Below, piece after piece: positions 46,826 to 55,634 of a stretch of DNA of 64,000 bases. Position 1 is the stretch's first letter. Every line of letters begins with the position of its first letter. The stretch is taken from contig CANQPH010000010.1 of the NCBI GenBank assembly GCA_947625675.1, positions 1 through 64,000 of the forward strand, given 5' to 3'. The DNA comes from an uncultured Acetatifactor sp. Lineage in GTDB: Bacteria; Bacillota; Clostridia; Lachnospirales; Lachnospiraceae. Made by a program: the position numbers and the translations under genes. The notes below the pieces were generated by a model that saw only the letters and a program-made list of their open reading frames with translations, was not told where the DNA came from and ran no database searches.

Positions 46826-47503
46826 TCAACGCCTGTCCAATCGGATTTGATTCAAAATAGCCTTCTCCTGGTTGTCAATATGGATCTTGGCCGCCTGGGA
46901 AGCGGTTTCCCTGTCCTTGCTCACGATGCTTTCATAAATAATGCGATGCTCTTTGACCAGACGCTCATGCTGGCTGAAATCCTTGATATACTCAAAACGA
47001 TAACGGTACATCTGTTCCGACAGATTATTGACCAGCTGAATGAGACGCAGATTTCCAGTGGCTTCCACGATAATGTCATGAAAGGCCACGTCCGCCTGGG
47101 CAATTCTCTTCACGTCCCCGGCGGCCACCGCCTTTTCAAAAGCGGTGCAGGCCTCTCCCAGTCTCCGGATCCCCTCCCCGTCAATGCGGTCGCAGGCCAG
47201 CTCCGCACACAAGGCGTCCAGGGTACGCCTGACCTCCAGCACGTCCTGCATGCTCTTCTCCGTGATCTGCGCCACCTCCGCTCCCCTTCTGGGAATCATG
47301 GTCACCAGACCTTCCAGCTCCAGTTTGCGGATGGCTTCCCGGATCGGGGTGCGGCTGACTCCCAGCCGATCCGCCAAATGAAGCTCCATCAGTCTCTCCC
47401 CAGGCTTCAGCTCCCCGGTGAGAATCGCCTGCCGGAGCGTGTTGAACACCACGTCTCGAAGCGGCAGGAACGTATTCATCTGTACCTGTAAATTATCCTG
47501 CAT
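46826..47503 (-). CDS. GntR-family transcriptional regulator, FadR/FCD subfamily
   Basis: The N-terminal winged helix (LRQAILTGELKPGERLME, LADRLGVSRTPIREAIRKLE) is followed by an FCD ligand-binding domain with the metal-binding-type residues in HDIIVEATGN and HRIIYESI. The start at 47503 follows GGAGG. A perfect TTTTGTATACAAAA palindrome at the operon promoter is the right kind of operator for this family, so it probably regulates its own operon with ispE and murI. The ligand is unknown. Confidence 0.88.
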   Translation of the reverse strand: MQDNLQVQMNTFLPLRDVVFNTLRQAILTGELKPGERLMELHLADRLGVSRTPIREAIRKLELEGLVTMIPRRGAEVAQITEKSMQDVLEVRRTLDALCAELACDRIDGEGIRRLGEACTAFEKAVAAGDVKRIAQADVAFHDIIVEATGNLRLIQLVNNLSEQMYRYRFEYIKDFSQHERLVKEHRIIYESIVSKDRETASQAAKIHIDNQEKAILNQIRLDRR

Positions 47504-47604
47504 GGCCCACCTCCGTTCTTCTATCATTCTTCCGTTCTTCTACTACCGTTCTTCTATCATTCCCTCGCCGCTCTTTCGGAGAAAAAAACCGTCCTTCCCC
47601 TCCG

Positions 47605-48462
47605 TCAGCAGAATCCCGTCAAAAAGACCTGCGGCGCCAGGCCTTCCGATTTCAGCTGTTCAAAAGCCTCCCTGGCCACCCTCTCGTTCACGAAGATTCC
47701 AAACACCGTGGGGCCGCTTCCGCTCATCATGCTGTTCAGGGCTCCCAGCTCCTTCATGCGCTCCTTGAGCCGACTCACAATGGGATATTTTTCCTCCGTC
47801 ACCTGTTCCAACACGTTGCCCATGCGGTCCAGAATCCCCTGAAGGCTTTCCTCCCAGATGGCTTCCACCATCCCGTCGATATCCGGATGCTTCCGAATCT
47901 CTCTGCTGTCCAGTTCCTGGTAGACCTCCTTCGTGGACACGTCGATATCCGGCTTGGCCACCATGACGAAACACTCCGGCGCAGGGTTCAGGGAAGTGAG
48001 CTTTTCCCCAATTCCTTCCGCCAGGGCGGTGCCGCCCAGAATGCAATAGGGCACGTCGGCCCCGACCCGCACTCCCAGACGCATCAATTCCTCCAGGGAA
48101 GTGTCCAGATCGAACAGTCTGTTGAGCCCTTTAAAGACGGCAGCCGCATCGCTGCTTCCTCCCGCCATGCCCGCTGCGACGGGAATGGTTTTTTTCAGCT
48201 GAATGCTGACCCCGCCGGGAATGTGATATTCCTCCATCATGATCCTGGCCGCCTTCACGACCAAGTTGTCATCGCCCAGGGGAATCCCCTTCTGATCCGT
48301 GGAAAGATGAATTCCTTCCCCGCATTTCGTAAATGTAAGCTCGTCATAAATCCCGACGGTCTGCATGATCATCCGTACCTGGTGATAACCATTGGCGAGT
48401 CTCCCCACCACGTCCAGGCCCAGGTTGATCTTCGCATATGCTTTTATCTGACAGCTGTCCAT
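47605..48462 (-). CDS. ispE: 4-diphosphocytidyl-2-C-methyl-D-erythritol kinase
   Basis: IspE is the fourth enzyme of the MEP isoprenoid pathway and a GHMP kinase. Visible are KAYAKINLGLDV at the N-terminus, the ATP-binding PVAAGMAGGSSDAAA loop and the C-terminal MSGSGPTVFGIF. The start at 48462 follows AGGAGAGG and gives 285 residues; longer upstream frames cross the promoter. It heads the six-gene operon. Confidence 0.95.
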   Translation of the reverse strand: MDSCQIKAYAKINLGLDVVGRLANGYHQVRMIMQTVGIYDELTFTKCGEGIHLSTDQKGIPLGDDNLVVKAARIMMEEYHIPGGVSIQLKKTIPVAAGMAGGSSDAAAVFKGLNRLFDLDTSLEELMRLGVRVGADVPYCILGGTALAEGIGEKLTSLNPAPECFVMVAKPDIDVSTKEVYQELDSREIRKHPDIDGMVEAIWEESLQGILDRMGNVLEQVTEEKYPIVSRLKERMKELGALNSMMSGSGPTVFGIFVNERVAREAFEQLKSEGLAPQVFLTGFC

Positions 48463-48558
48463 TCCACACCTCTCCTGTCTTGCGTCCACCACAATGGAGC
48501 CGCCGAAGCAGCCCCATTTGTCAACATGAGGATGGCGCCCAAGGCGCAGCATCCCCTG

Positions 48559-48613
48559 TTTTGTATACAAAATGATTGTACTTATTCTAATACACCGCTC
48601 TCGGATATGTCAA
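48559..48613 (-). promoter_or_regulatory. ispE operon promoter with GntR-type operator
   Basis: TTGACA (48608-48613) and TAGAAT (48584-48589) are 18 bp apart. A perfect 14-bp palindrome TTTTGTATACAAAA lies at 48559-48572, just after the predicted transcript start. Its TGTATACA core is typical for FadR/GntR-family regulators, one of which is the second gene of the operon. Confidence 0.75.
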
Positions 48614-48622
48614 TAGGTATTT

Positions 48623-50191
48623 TCACTGCCCCTTGATCAAAAGTAATTTCTGCCCGGGGAAAAGGTCATCCGTCTGAAGTTCGTTCATGGTGCGGATGGC
48701 ATCCACGGGAAGGTAATATTTTTTCCCGATATTCCAAAGATTGTCTCCGCTTTTCACCAGATAAACCGCCATGCCGGGCAGCGCTCCCAGAACGGCGCCG
48801 TCCAAAGGCCTGGCCTGAACGCTCTGAATCAGATCCGCCGACACATTGGAAAACACCGTGGTGGAGAAGCCAAGAATGGCCTTCACCTCCATCTCCTCCC
48901 CGTCCAGCATGGAGACCTGCAGCTGCTCCAGGCAGGGACGGACCTGACTGACGTCCGTTGGAGCGATTCCAGGAACCTCCAGGGTATATTGAAAAGGAAC
49001 CTGACCCTTGACATTCGCATAGGGAGCCTCGTCATTGCCGGCAATATAAAGTATCTGCAGCTGCAGGCAGCCGGAAAGCCGAATCCCGTTTTCCACGATC
49101 TGCTGATCCTCCACCGCCACCTGACCCTCGCTGTGCAGCAGCTGCAGCACCCCGTCTCCCCCTGCGGCCCTGATGCGGTCCCGCACCTGCGTCTTCCCAT
49201 TTACCCGGGACAGGAGCCTGCGCAGGGAAGCGCTGCGGACGGCGGTCTCCACCTGACTTGCGACTCCGTAAAGATCCTCCAGGATCTCCAGGTTTTCCTC
49301 TTCATAAAGCTTCATGCAAATGTTCAGGGTCAGATCCAGACATAGATTCCGTTCCTCTCCGTCCGGATCCGGCTTCACCGAGAGACAGCCCTGGCCAGGT
49401 TCCTGCGGACTCAGCTCGCACCTGATCTCCGGTATCATTCCCTCCCTGCAGCCATGGCACTCCAGCATGCCGCCAAAAGGCAGGGTATATTCAAAGGTGC
49501 GGATGGGATGATCCTCCCCCTCCCCTTCATAAAGCAGGAAAACGTTCAATTCTCCCTGAAGCTGCAGCTTCTCGGAAAGCGCCCGGAATTCCACGCCTCC
49601 CAGAGTTACGCTGCTCCAGAGAATCTGGAAAACGTTGGGGTAGTTGCCCGGCAGCCCGATCTCTTCCCGAATTCGGAAAATATCATTCTTGCTGATCGCC
49701 ATCTGGGTCAATTCCACAGGAGTTTTCCGATATTCCACCGCTTCCTCCCCATAAATTCCTATGGGGGCTTCTTCATCATAAAGCTCTTCCACCCAGGCGT
49801 TCAAGGTGAGGACGGACTGCAGATTCAGCTTTCTGGAATTGATGAGAGAAATGCTCAGATCCTCCACTTCTCCCTCCACCGTCACATGATCCGTGTTCGC
49901 CGCTCCCTGCAGATTCAATTTTTCCTCAAAAGGGACTTTCCCTTCCAGGCAGGCCAGCCCGCAGCCTCCTTCTTCCGTCCGGTAGAGCGCCTGGAACACC
50001 AGCCGTCCCCTGACATTGACATGATCCGTTCCCGGCTTCACCTCATCGATCAGGACGGTTCCTTTTTCCAGGGTCAGACCATTTACATCCGGCTTCTGGT
50101 CGGGGACGTTAAAGTCGTCCTCCAGGGTGACCTGGGTAACCGCAGATCTTGCGATGCGGTCCATATGTATGTTTTTTTTCAATAATTCCAT
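48623..50191 (-). CDS. DUF3794 repeat protein with C-terminal LysM
   Basis: The 522-residue protein has three DUF3794 (SipL-like) repeats (QTEVTLEDDFNVPDQKPDV-like starts, VELTQMAISKNDIFRIREE, and a third after LSRVNGKTQVRDRI) and a C-terminal LysM (YLVKSGDNLWNIGKKYYLPV). This is the layout of SipL, which binds SpoIVA in clostridial spores; together with the SpoIIQ-like gene at 61 kb it points to a spore former. There is no signal peptide, as expected for a mother-cell coat protein. GGAGGG precedes the ATG. Confidence 0.85.
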   Translation of the reverse strand: MELLKKNIHMDRIARSAVTQVTLEDDFNVPDQKPDVNGLTLEKGTVLIDEVKPGTDHVNVRGRLVFQALYRTEEGGCGLACLEGKVPFEEKLNLQGAANTDHVTVEGEVEDLSISLINSRKLNLQSVLTLNAWVEELYDEEAPIGIYGEEAVEYRKTPVELTQMAISKNDIFRIREEIGLPGNYPNVFQILWSSVTLGGVEFRALSEKLQLQGELNVFLLYEGEGEDHPIRTFEYTLPFGGMLECHGCREGMIPEIRCELSPQEPGQGCLSVKPDPDGEERNLCLDLTLNICMKLYEEENLEILEDLYGVASQVETAVRSASLRRLLSRVNGKTQVRDRIRAAGGDGVLQLLHSEGQVAVEDQQIVENGIRLSGCLQLQILYIAGNDEAPYANVKGQVPFQYTLEVPGIAPTDVSQVRPCLEQLQVSMLDGEEMEVKAILGFSTTVFSNVSADLIQSVQARPLDGAVLGALPGMAVYLVKSGDNLWNIGKKYYLPVDAIRTMNELQTDDLFPGQKLLLIKGQ

Positions 50192-50252
50192 AAAAAATCC
50201 CTCCATTCTTACTTATGTAAGTATATGAAGGGATTCTCCACGTTATGACATT

Positions 50253-51161
50253 TCAGCGCACCGCCCCGATCAGTTCCTTCACGTCCTGGACGCCGTATTG
50301 GCGCATATAAGCTTCTATGCCTTCCACCACTTCCACGGTGGCGTAAGGATTGGCAAAATTCATGGCTCCCACGCTGACGGCGGTAGCCCCGGCCAGCAGA
50401 AATTCCACGGCATCCTCTCCGTTGGCGATGCCTCCCATGCCGATGATGGGGATCTTCACCGCCTGGGCCGCCTGGTAAACCATGCGCACGGCCACGGGCT
50501 TGATGGCGGGGCCGCTTAAGCCCCCTGTGCGGTTGGCCAGGGCAAAGGTCCTGCGGTGAATGTCAATCTTCATGCCGGTGATGGTGTTGATCAGGGAAAG
50601 GGCGTCCGCCCCCGCCGCCTCCGCCGCCCGGGCCATCTCCCCGATGTCCGTGACGTTGGGGCTGAGCTTCATGACGAGGGGCTGTCTGGCATGCTTTTTC
50701 AATTCCTCCGTGATCCCATACAGGGCCTCCGCCCTCTGTCCGAAGGCGATGGCTCCCTCCTTCACGTTGGGACAGGAGACATTGATCTCCAACAGGGCCA
50801 CGGAAGAGCAATCCCCCAGACGCTCCACCACCTCCACGTAATCTTCCACGGTTTTACCGCAGACGTTGACGATGATTTTCGTGTCGAACTGCTCCAGAAA
50901 AGGAAGGTCCCGTTCACAGAACACCTCGATGCCAGGATTCTGCAGGCCGATGGCGTTCAGCATCCCCCCGTAGACCTCCGCCACTCTGGGCGTGGGATTT
51001 CCAGGCCAAGGCACATTGGCCACGCCCTTGGTCACTACCGCCCCCAGACGGTTCAGATCCACGAATTCCGAATATTCCATTCCGGAACCGAAGGTCCCGG
51101 ACGCCGTCATCACGGGGTTTTTCAGTTCCACCCCGGCAATGTTCACTGTCGTATGAAGCAT
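50253..51161 (-). CDS. pyrD: Dihydroorotate dehydrogenase B, catalytic subunit
   Basis: This subunit oxidises dihydroorotate to orotate with FMN. Typical features are NPVMTASGTFGSG at the N-terminus, INVSCPNVKEG with the catalytic cysteine, VMKLSPNVTD and the FMN phosphate site GMGGI...GATAVSVGA. The catalytic cysteine, instead of serine, marks class 1B, which works with PyrK encoded directly upstream. The start follows AATGAGGT. It is in the pyrC-pyrK-pyrD operon. Confidence 0.95.
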   Translation of the reverse strand: MLHTTVNIAGVELKNPVMTASGTFGSGMEYSEFVDLNRLGAVVTKGVANVPWPGNPTPRVAEVYGGMLNAIGLQNPGIEVFCERDLPFLEQFDTKIIVNVCGKTVEDYVEVVERLGDCSSVALLEINVSCPNVKEGAIAFGQRAEALYGITEELKKHARQPLVMKLSPNVTDIGEMARAAEAAGADALSLINTITGMKIDIHRRTFALANRTGGLSGPAIKPVAVRMVYQAAQAVKIPIIGMGGIANGEDAVEFLLAGATAVSVGAMNFANPYATVEVVEGIEAYMRQYGVQDVKELIGAVR

Positions 51162-51218
51162 ATTTTACCTCATTTCTGCGCTGCTTTCTGCGCATGGTTT
51201 CCAATCTTTTTCCACTGT

Positions 51219-52049
51219 TCAGATTTCCACGTCCTTCGCCTCGAAGACCGGCCCTTCCGTGCAGATCCGGGCGTTGTTCACATGGGAATGGGCGTCCTTT
51301 TCCACGGTCTTCACCACGCAGCCCAGACAGGCCCCCACCCCGCAGGCCATATGTTCCTCCAGGGAAATATAAGCCGGGATCCCCTTACTTTCCGCATAGC
51401 GTTTGATGGCCCGGAGCATGGGCATGGGGCCGCAGGCATAGATCACTTCCGCATCCAGGCCGTTTGCCGCAATGGCATCCATCACATTCCCCCTGGTGCC
51501 GGCGCTCCCGTCCTCCGTGGCCACGTAGAGCTCTCCCTGTTTCTCCAGATCCTCCGCCAGGAACAGATTGGAATCCCGATAACCCACGATGATCTGCTTA
51601 TGCGCCTCCAGCCGCCTGGCCAGCTCCAAAATGGGAGGGATGCCAATGCCGCCGCCCATGAGAAAGACCTTCCTGCCCCGTCCGGCCTCCAGCGGGAAGC
51701 CGTTGCCCAAAGGCCCCATGACCTCCACGGGTTCTCCCGCCAGATAGCCGGAAAACTCCGCCGTTCCCTTCCCTGCGACCCGGTATACCAGACGCAGGGC
51801 GCCTCGTCCGTCTCTTCCCCGCCTTTCAGCGCTTCCCGCCTCCGTGTTCCTTCCATCGGCCTTTAGGGCCTCCGCCACCTGACAGATGCTGATGGGCCTG
51901 GGCAGTAAGGTGCTCTTATCCCGGGGATAGACGCACAGGAATTGTCCCGGTTCGGCCTCCTTGGCCAGACTGGTCTCGATCCACATATCATAAATTCCGG
52001 GCCCGATCTTCTCCTGGGAGAGAAGGACCGCCGTTTCCTTTTTCTTCAT
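51219..52049 (-). CDS. pyrK: Dihydroorotate dehydrogenase B, electron-transfer subunit
   Basis: PyrK carries FAD and a 2Fe-2S cluster and passes electrons from PyrD to NAD. The FAD site RPISIC, the NAD-binding GGGIGIPPILELA, and the cluster cysteines in MACGVGACLGCVVK and ARICTEGP are present. The start at 52049 follows GGAGG; the open frame upstream is inside a dispersed repeat. A short low-complexity insertion (about KADGRNTEAGSAERRGRDGR) sits in the FAD domain before LRLVYRV. Confidence 0.94.
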   Translation of the reverse strand: MKKKETAVLLSQEKIGPGIYDMWIETSLAKEAEPGQFLCVYPRDKSTLLPRPISICQVAEALKADGRNTEAGSAERRGRDGRGALRLVYRVAGKGTAEFSGYLAGEPVEVMGPLGNGFPLEAGRGRKVFLMGGGIGIPPILELARRLEAHKQIIVGYRDSNLFLAEDLEKQGELYVATEDGSAGTRGNVMDAIAANGLDAEVIYACGPMPMLRAIKRYAESKGIPAYISLEEHMACGVGACLGCVVKTVEKDAHSHVNNARICTEGPVFEAKDVEI

Positions 52050-52056
52050 ATCAACC

Positions 52057-52197
52057 TCCATTCCGGAGCGTTCACAAGACGAGGTTTCACCTCGTCTCGA
52101 CAAGGCTTCTCCCCGTCTCGACAAGGCTTCTCCCGCCCCGAGAAATTCGCAGATGCGATTCCTCATCTGCCATCAAAGCAATTTGTGACGCTCCGGC
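52057..52197 (-). repeat. Dispersed RBS-bearing repeat, family 2, copy 2
   Basis: Homologous blocks with 21412-21508: TTCCGGAGCGTT, TTTCACCTCGTCTCGA, GAGAAATTCGCAGATGCGAT and CCATCAAAGCAATTTGT. This copy also has an internal 21-bp tandem duplication (CGTCTCGACAAGGCTTCTCC at about 52092 and 52113). It ends in a CAATTTGTG/CACAAATTG inverted repeat at 52189-52205 and supplies the GGAGG of pyrK. Confidence 0.65.
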
Positions 52198-52265
52198 ACA
52201 AATTGTAAAATGAAAAGACTTCGACTTGCCCGCTTTCACAGACATCCACTCAAGAATTTAAAGGT

Positions 52266-53552
52266 TCAGTTTATGGCATACACGATTTCCCCGCCGCAGA
52301 CAGTCATCCGCACCGCTCCCCGCAGATTCCAGCCCAGGAAGGGGGAATTGCAGGACTTGGAGGCAAATTTTTCCACCGTATGCCGGGCAGCGGTGTCCAC
52401 CAGCACCAGATCCGCCGGGCCGCCCTCCGCCAGATACCCCGCATCCAGATGATACAGGGAAGCGGGATGAAAGCTCATGCAAGCCAAAATCTGTTTCATG
52501 GTCATATAGCCCTTTTCCACCAGCTCCGTGATGGCCAGGGGCAGGGCGGTCTCCAGCCCGATGATGCCGCTGGGGGCTTCCGTGATGGATTTGGCCTTCT
52601 CTTCCGGGCTGTGCGGAGCGTGATCCGTGGCGATGAGATCGATGGTGCCGTCCGCCAGTCCCCGAAGGATGGCCTGACGGTCTTCCTCCTCCCGAAGGGG
52701 CGGATTCATCTTGGCCAAGGTGCCGTACTCGATGGCGGCTTCTTCCGTCAGGGTAAAATGATGGGGCGTGGCCTCCGCATGGATGTTATGACCCCGCCTC
52801 TTAGCCTGCCGCACCAGTTCCACGCCCTCCCGGGTGCTGATATGCTGGATATTGACGCTGGCCCCCGTCCGAAGGGCCAGCGCCAGATCCCTCTCGATCA
52901 TGGAGATCTCCGCCTCTCTGGGAGAACCGCCGATGCCGTAAAAAGCGCTGGCCTTCCCCCGGTGGATGCCATTATTGGAGATCAGGCCGGGATCTTCCTC
53001 ATGAAGGCTGATGGGCTTGTCCAGCCGGGCCGCCCTTCTCATGGCTTCTTCCAGCAGCCTGGCATCCAGCAGAGGGATCCCATCGTCGGTAAAGCCCGCC
53101 GCCCCCTGCTCCGCCAGGGCCTCCATGGGTACCAGTTCCTTTCCCTTCATCCCCAGGGTCACGTTGGCGCAGGTCTCCACATGAATGCCCGTTCCCCGTC
53201 CTTTTTCAAGAACGTAACGCAGGGTTTCCTCCCCGTCCACGCAGGGCTTCGTGTTGGCCATGAGCACCACCGTGGTAAAGCCCCCGGCCGCCGCCGCCCG
53301 GGCCCCGGACTCAATGTCTTCCTTGTAGGTAAATCCCGGATCCCGGAAATGTACGTGCACGTCCACCAGCCCGGGAGCCACCAAAAGCCCGGAAGCGTCA
53401 ATGCGCCGATATTTCTTCCGTTCCTTTTCCGGCATCTCCCCGGCCAGATTTTTACCAATCCTGCGGATCCTCCCGCCCTCCGTCAGGATGTCGAAATTGC
53501 CTTCCCGCCCGGACTTGGGATCGATCATGTAACCGTTTTCTATGAAAAGCAT
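52266..53552 (-). CDS. pyrC: Dihydroorotase (class I)
   Basis: The enzyme closes carbamoyl aspartate to dihydroorotate. Metal ligands are seen in DVHVHFRDPG (N-terminal HxH), HEEDP, INIQHIS-type SVNIQHISTREG, and ATDHAPH with the catalytic aspartate. The start at 53552 follows AAGGAG and gives 428 residues, normal for class I. It is the first gene of the pyr operon. A 20-codon leader frame overlaps its start. Confidence 0.95.
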   Translation of the reverse strand: MLFIENGYMIDPKSGREGNFDILTEGGRIRRIGKNLAGEMPEKERKKYRRIDASGLLVAPGLVDVHVHFRDPGFTYKEDIESGARAAAAGGFTTVVLMANTKPCVDGEETLRYVLEKGRGTGIHVETCANVTLGMKGKELVPMEALAEQGAAGFTDDGIPLLDARLLEEAMRRAARLDKPISLHEEDPGLISNNGIHRGKASAFYGIGGSPREAEISMIERDLALALRTGASVNIQHISTREGVELVRQAKRRGHNIHAEATPHHFTLTEEAAIEYGTLAKMNPPLREEEDRQAILRGLADGTIDLIATDHAPHSPEEKAKSITEAPSGIIGLETALPLAITELVEKGYMTMKQILACMSFHPASLYHLDAGYLAEGGPADLVLVDTAARHTVEKFASKSCNSPFLGWNLRGAVRMTVCGGEIVYAIN

Positions 53553-53602
53553 GGGGATACTCCTTGCGAACTCATCGCATCTTTGATTTCTGCAACAGCC
53601 AT
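53540..53602 (-). CDS. Possible 20-codon leader peptide overlapping pyrC start
   Basis: ATG at 53602 opens a 20-residue frame (MAVAEIKDAMSSQGVSPCFS) whose stop lies 10 bp inside pyrC in another frame. The predicted transcript start falls on or next to this ATG, so the message could begin with it. The pyrC ribosome binding site is within the frame. Whether it is translated is unknown. Confidence 0.3.
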   Translation of the reverse strand: MAVAEIKDAMSSQGVSPCFS

Positions 53603-53608
53603 AGTGCA

Positions 53609-53637
53609 ATTATAAAGCACAGGGCCGAAATAGTCAA
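53609..53637 (-). promoter_or_regulatory. pyr operon promoter
   Basis: TTGACT (53632-53637) and TATAAT (53609-53614) with a 17-bp spacer. The leader to pyrC is only about 50 bases, too short for a PyrR attenuator. Confidence 0.8.
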
Positions 53638-53674
53638 CCGGATTGCAGAGAAGGAAATCCCGGAATAGAGTGCG

Positions 53675-54085
53675 CTATTGAAAAATCACCGTTTCCTCCA
53701 GCTTCTCCGTTTTGATCACTATGTAAGGATAAGAAGCCGTCGATTCTCCCCTGGGCGGAGCTTCCGGCCCCAACAGGTCCGTGCTCACGTAAACGGCATT
53801 TTCCGTCAGGTACAATTCATTGACGGCAATGCTGTAGCCCCCGGTCTCCTGCTCCCCGTAGCCGATGACGATGTACAGATTGTCCGCATCCCTGTAGGTC
53901 AGCTTGAAGGCCTCCTTTTTTCTCTCATCGATGATGCTTTTCAATTCCTGGGAAATCATCTCTTCCCCCAGCACCGTGAAATCCAGATCCCTCAGCTTCA
54001 CCTGCTCTTTCCCCACCAGGCTGCAGCCGCACTGGATCAGTGTCAAAAACAGGGCGCACAGGACCCATCCGATTCTTTTTTTCAT
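53675..54085 (-). CDS. PrcB-family lipoprotein
   Basis: A 136-residue protein with a lipoprotein signal (lipobox LIQCGC) and a C-terminal domain of the PrcB type (GYGEQETGGYSIAVNELYLTE, SYPYIVIKTEK). PrcB belongs to a protease complex in spirochetes; in Clostridia many stand-alone lipoproteins carry the domain and their role is unknown. The gene lies upstream of the pyr promoter on the same strand. Confidence 0.7.
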   Translation of the reverse strand: MKKRIGWVLCALFLTLIQCGCSLVGKEQVKLRDLDFTVLGEEMISQELKSIIDERKKEAFKLTYRDADNLYIVIGYGEQETGGYSIAVNELYLTENAVYVSTDLLGPEAPPRGESTASYPYIVIKTEKLEETVIFQ

Positions 54086-54120
54086 CCGATTCTCTTCGTT
54101 TTTTTGTTTGTTCCATTCTA

Positions 54121-54149
54121 TGTACAGATTCGCCGAAATATGCTATACT
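54121..54149 (+). promoter_or_regulatory. plsC promoter
   Basis: TGTACA (54121-54126) and TATACT (54144-54149) with a 17-bp spacer and a TGC extension of the -10 box, 56 bp before the ATG. Confidence 0.6.
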
Positions 54150-54204
54150 GACTGTGACGGGGCAAGCCGATTGCTCTGTATCATTTTTGAGGGAGGTCAT
54201 ATTT

Positions 54205-54972
54205 ATGATCCGTTTTCTGATTGTCGCAGGCTGGGTGATCCTGTTTTTGATTCTTTCCATTCCACTTCTCATTGCGGAATGGATCATTGGGAAATTCAAT
54301 CAACCTTTGAAAGACCGCTCCTCCCTGGCCATCGTCAACTGGGCCTTCCGGGGCGTGATCCGGCTGGCCGGAGTCAACGTCATCGTCCTGGGAGAGGAAA
54401 ACGTTCCCAAAGACACCGCCGTGCTTTATGTGGGCAACCACCGCAGCTATTTTGACATCGTGCTGACCTACGTCCGGGTGCCCCGGCCCACAGGATACGT
54501 GGCCAAGATCGAAATGGCCAAGGCTCCTCTGCTCTCCAACTGGATGCGGAACCTGCATTGTCTCTTCCTGGACAGGGACAACATCAAGCAAGGCCTGAAA
54601 ATTATTCTGGCCGGAGTGGAAAAAGCCAAAAACGGCATCTCCATCTGCATTTTCCCGGAAGGCACCCGCAACAAGGTGCCGGATACCTTCCTGCCTTTCC
54701 ATGACGGCAGCTTCAAGGTGGCGGAAAAGGCCGGCATTCCTGTGATCCCCATGTCCATCGTGAATTCCGCCGCCATCTATGAGGATCACTTCCCCAAAAT
54801 GAAAAAGGCTACCGTAGTCATCGAATACGGTAAGCCTGTTTACATCAAGGATTTGGACAAAGAAACCCGCAAAAACATCGGAGCCTATTTCCAGGGAATC
54901 ATTTCTGAGACCTATTTTAAAAACAAGGCGAAATATTTCCCGGAAGACGGTGCGGGGGCATCACAGGCGTAG
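54205..54972 (+). CDS. plsC: 1-acyl-sn-glycerol-3-phosphate acyltransferase
   Basis: PlsC adds the second acyl chain in phospholipid synthesis at the membrane. After one N-terminal membrane helix come NHRSYFD (the HX4D catalytic motif) and FPEGTRNK, with IPVIPMSIVNS as block IV. GGGAGGT precedes the ATG at 54205 and gives 255 residues. It is a single gene; short tandem repeats follow it. Confidence 0.93.
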   Translation: MIRFLIVAGWVILFLILSIPLLIAEWIIGKFNQPLKDRSSLAIVNWAFRGVIRLAGVNVIVLGEENVPKDTAVLYVGNHRSYFDIVLTYVRVPRPTGYVAKIEMAKAPLLSNWMRNLHCLFLDRDNIKQGLKIILAGVEKAKNGISICIFPEGTRNKVPDTFLPFHDGSFKVAEKAGIPVIPMSIVNSAAIYEDHFPKMKKATVVIEYGKPVYIKDLDKETRKNIGAYFQGIISETYFKNKAKYFPEDGAGASQA

Positions 54973-55038
54973 CAAGCATGGTAAATACGCTGTACGCTTC
55001 CAGGCAAACATGCAGGACAGGTGCGGCCATTCGGCATT

Positions 55039-55118
55039 TCCGGGCATAGCAATACGCTAGGTGCCGCCACTCGGCTCTTCCGGGCATAGCAATACGCTAG
55101 GTGCCGCCACTCGGCCTT
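55039..55118. repeat. Tandem repeat, two 40-bp units
   Basis: TCCGGGCATAGCAATACGCT and the following GCCGCCACTCGGCT repeat exactly with a period of 40 bp (55039 and 55079); a partial degenerate copy lies before (near 55019). The whole 54973-55238 gap has no gene; a second looser pair (TTTCGGTACCG near 55117 and 55182) lies inside. Confidence 0.75.
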
Positions 55119-55238
55119 TTCGGTACCGGCAGCCCCGGATTTTTGCAACGGGCAATGCAGGCGCACGCCGCACACTGGCTCTTTCGGTACCGACATCCCC
55201 GGGGGTGCAGCAGGCATCGCAGATGTATACTCCTGCTC

Positions 55239-55634
55239 CTATAATTCTATAAGGACAGTACTTCCGTCCGCACTCTCCACTTCTACCAGCTTGAGGCCCT
55301 TGAACTTTTTCAGGCATTGGGAAAAAGCGTCATAAAGGGCTCCCAACTGTTCCGGGGTGCAGGAAAAAGATTCCTCGGTCTGCGACTCTTGTGCGGTCTG
55401 CGAGTCTTGCTCAGGCTGTGAGCTCTGCGGGGTCTGCTGATCTTGCGTAATCTGCTGGGCTTGTGCGGTCTGCAAGGCTTGAGAAGCCTGTGAGATCTGC
55501 GGCGTCTGTGAGGCAGAGTACGCATGGGAAACGCCATAGAGCAATATTTTCCGAACGATGGGGCCCCGGAGCAGAAAATTGGGCAGGAAGATTCGGATGG
55601 GCCTTTCTCCCGGTTCTTTCACTATTATTTTCAT
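55239..55634 (-). CDS. SHOCT-like domain protein with Gln/Ser-rich linker
   Basis: 131 residues: an N-terminal strand pair (RPIRIFLPNFLLRGPIVRKI), a Q/S/T-rich low-complexity linker of about 45 residues, and a C-terminal helix plus LVEVESADGSTVLIEL. The two ends match the C-terminal domain of the XRE protein encoded directly upstream (VRVNLPLLL and LVEVDSADGDHVEIYVE), so the proteins are related and may bind each other. The ATG overlaps the XRE stop by 4 bp. Function unknown. Confidence 0.65.
   Translation of the reverse strand: MKIIVKEPGERPIRIFLPNFLLRGPIVRKILLYGVSHAYSASQTPQISQASQALQTAQAQQITQDQQTPQSSQPEQDSQTAQESQTEESFSCTPEQLGALYDAFSQCLKKFKGLKLVEVESADGSTVLIEL

Noticed and set aside
53553-53674. 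PyrR-binding attenuator before pyrC
   Set aside because: The leader is only about 50 bases and has no terminator/antiterminator pair.
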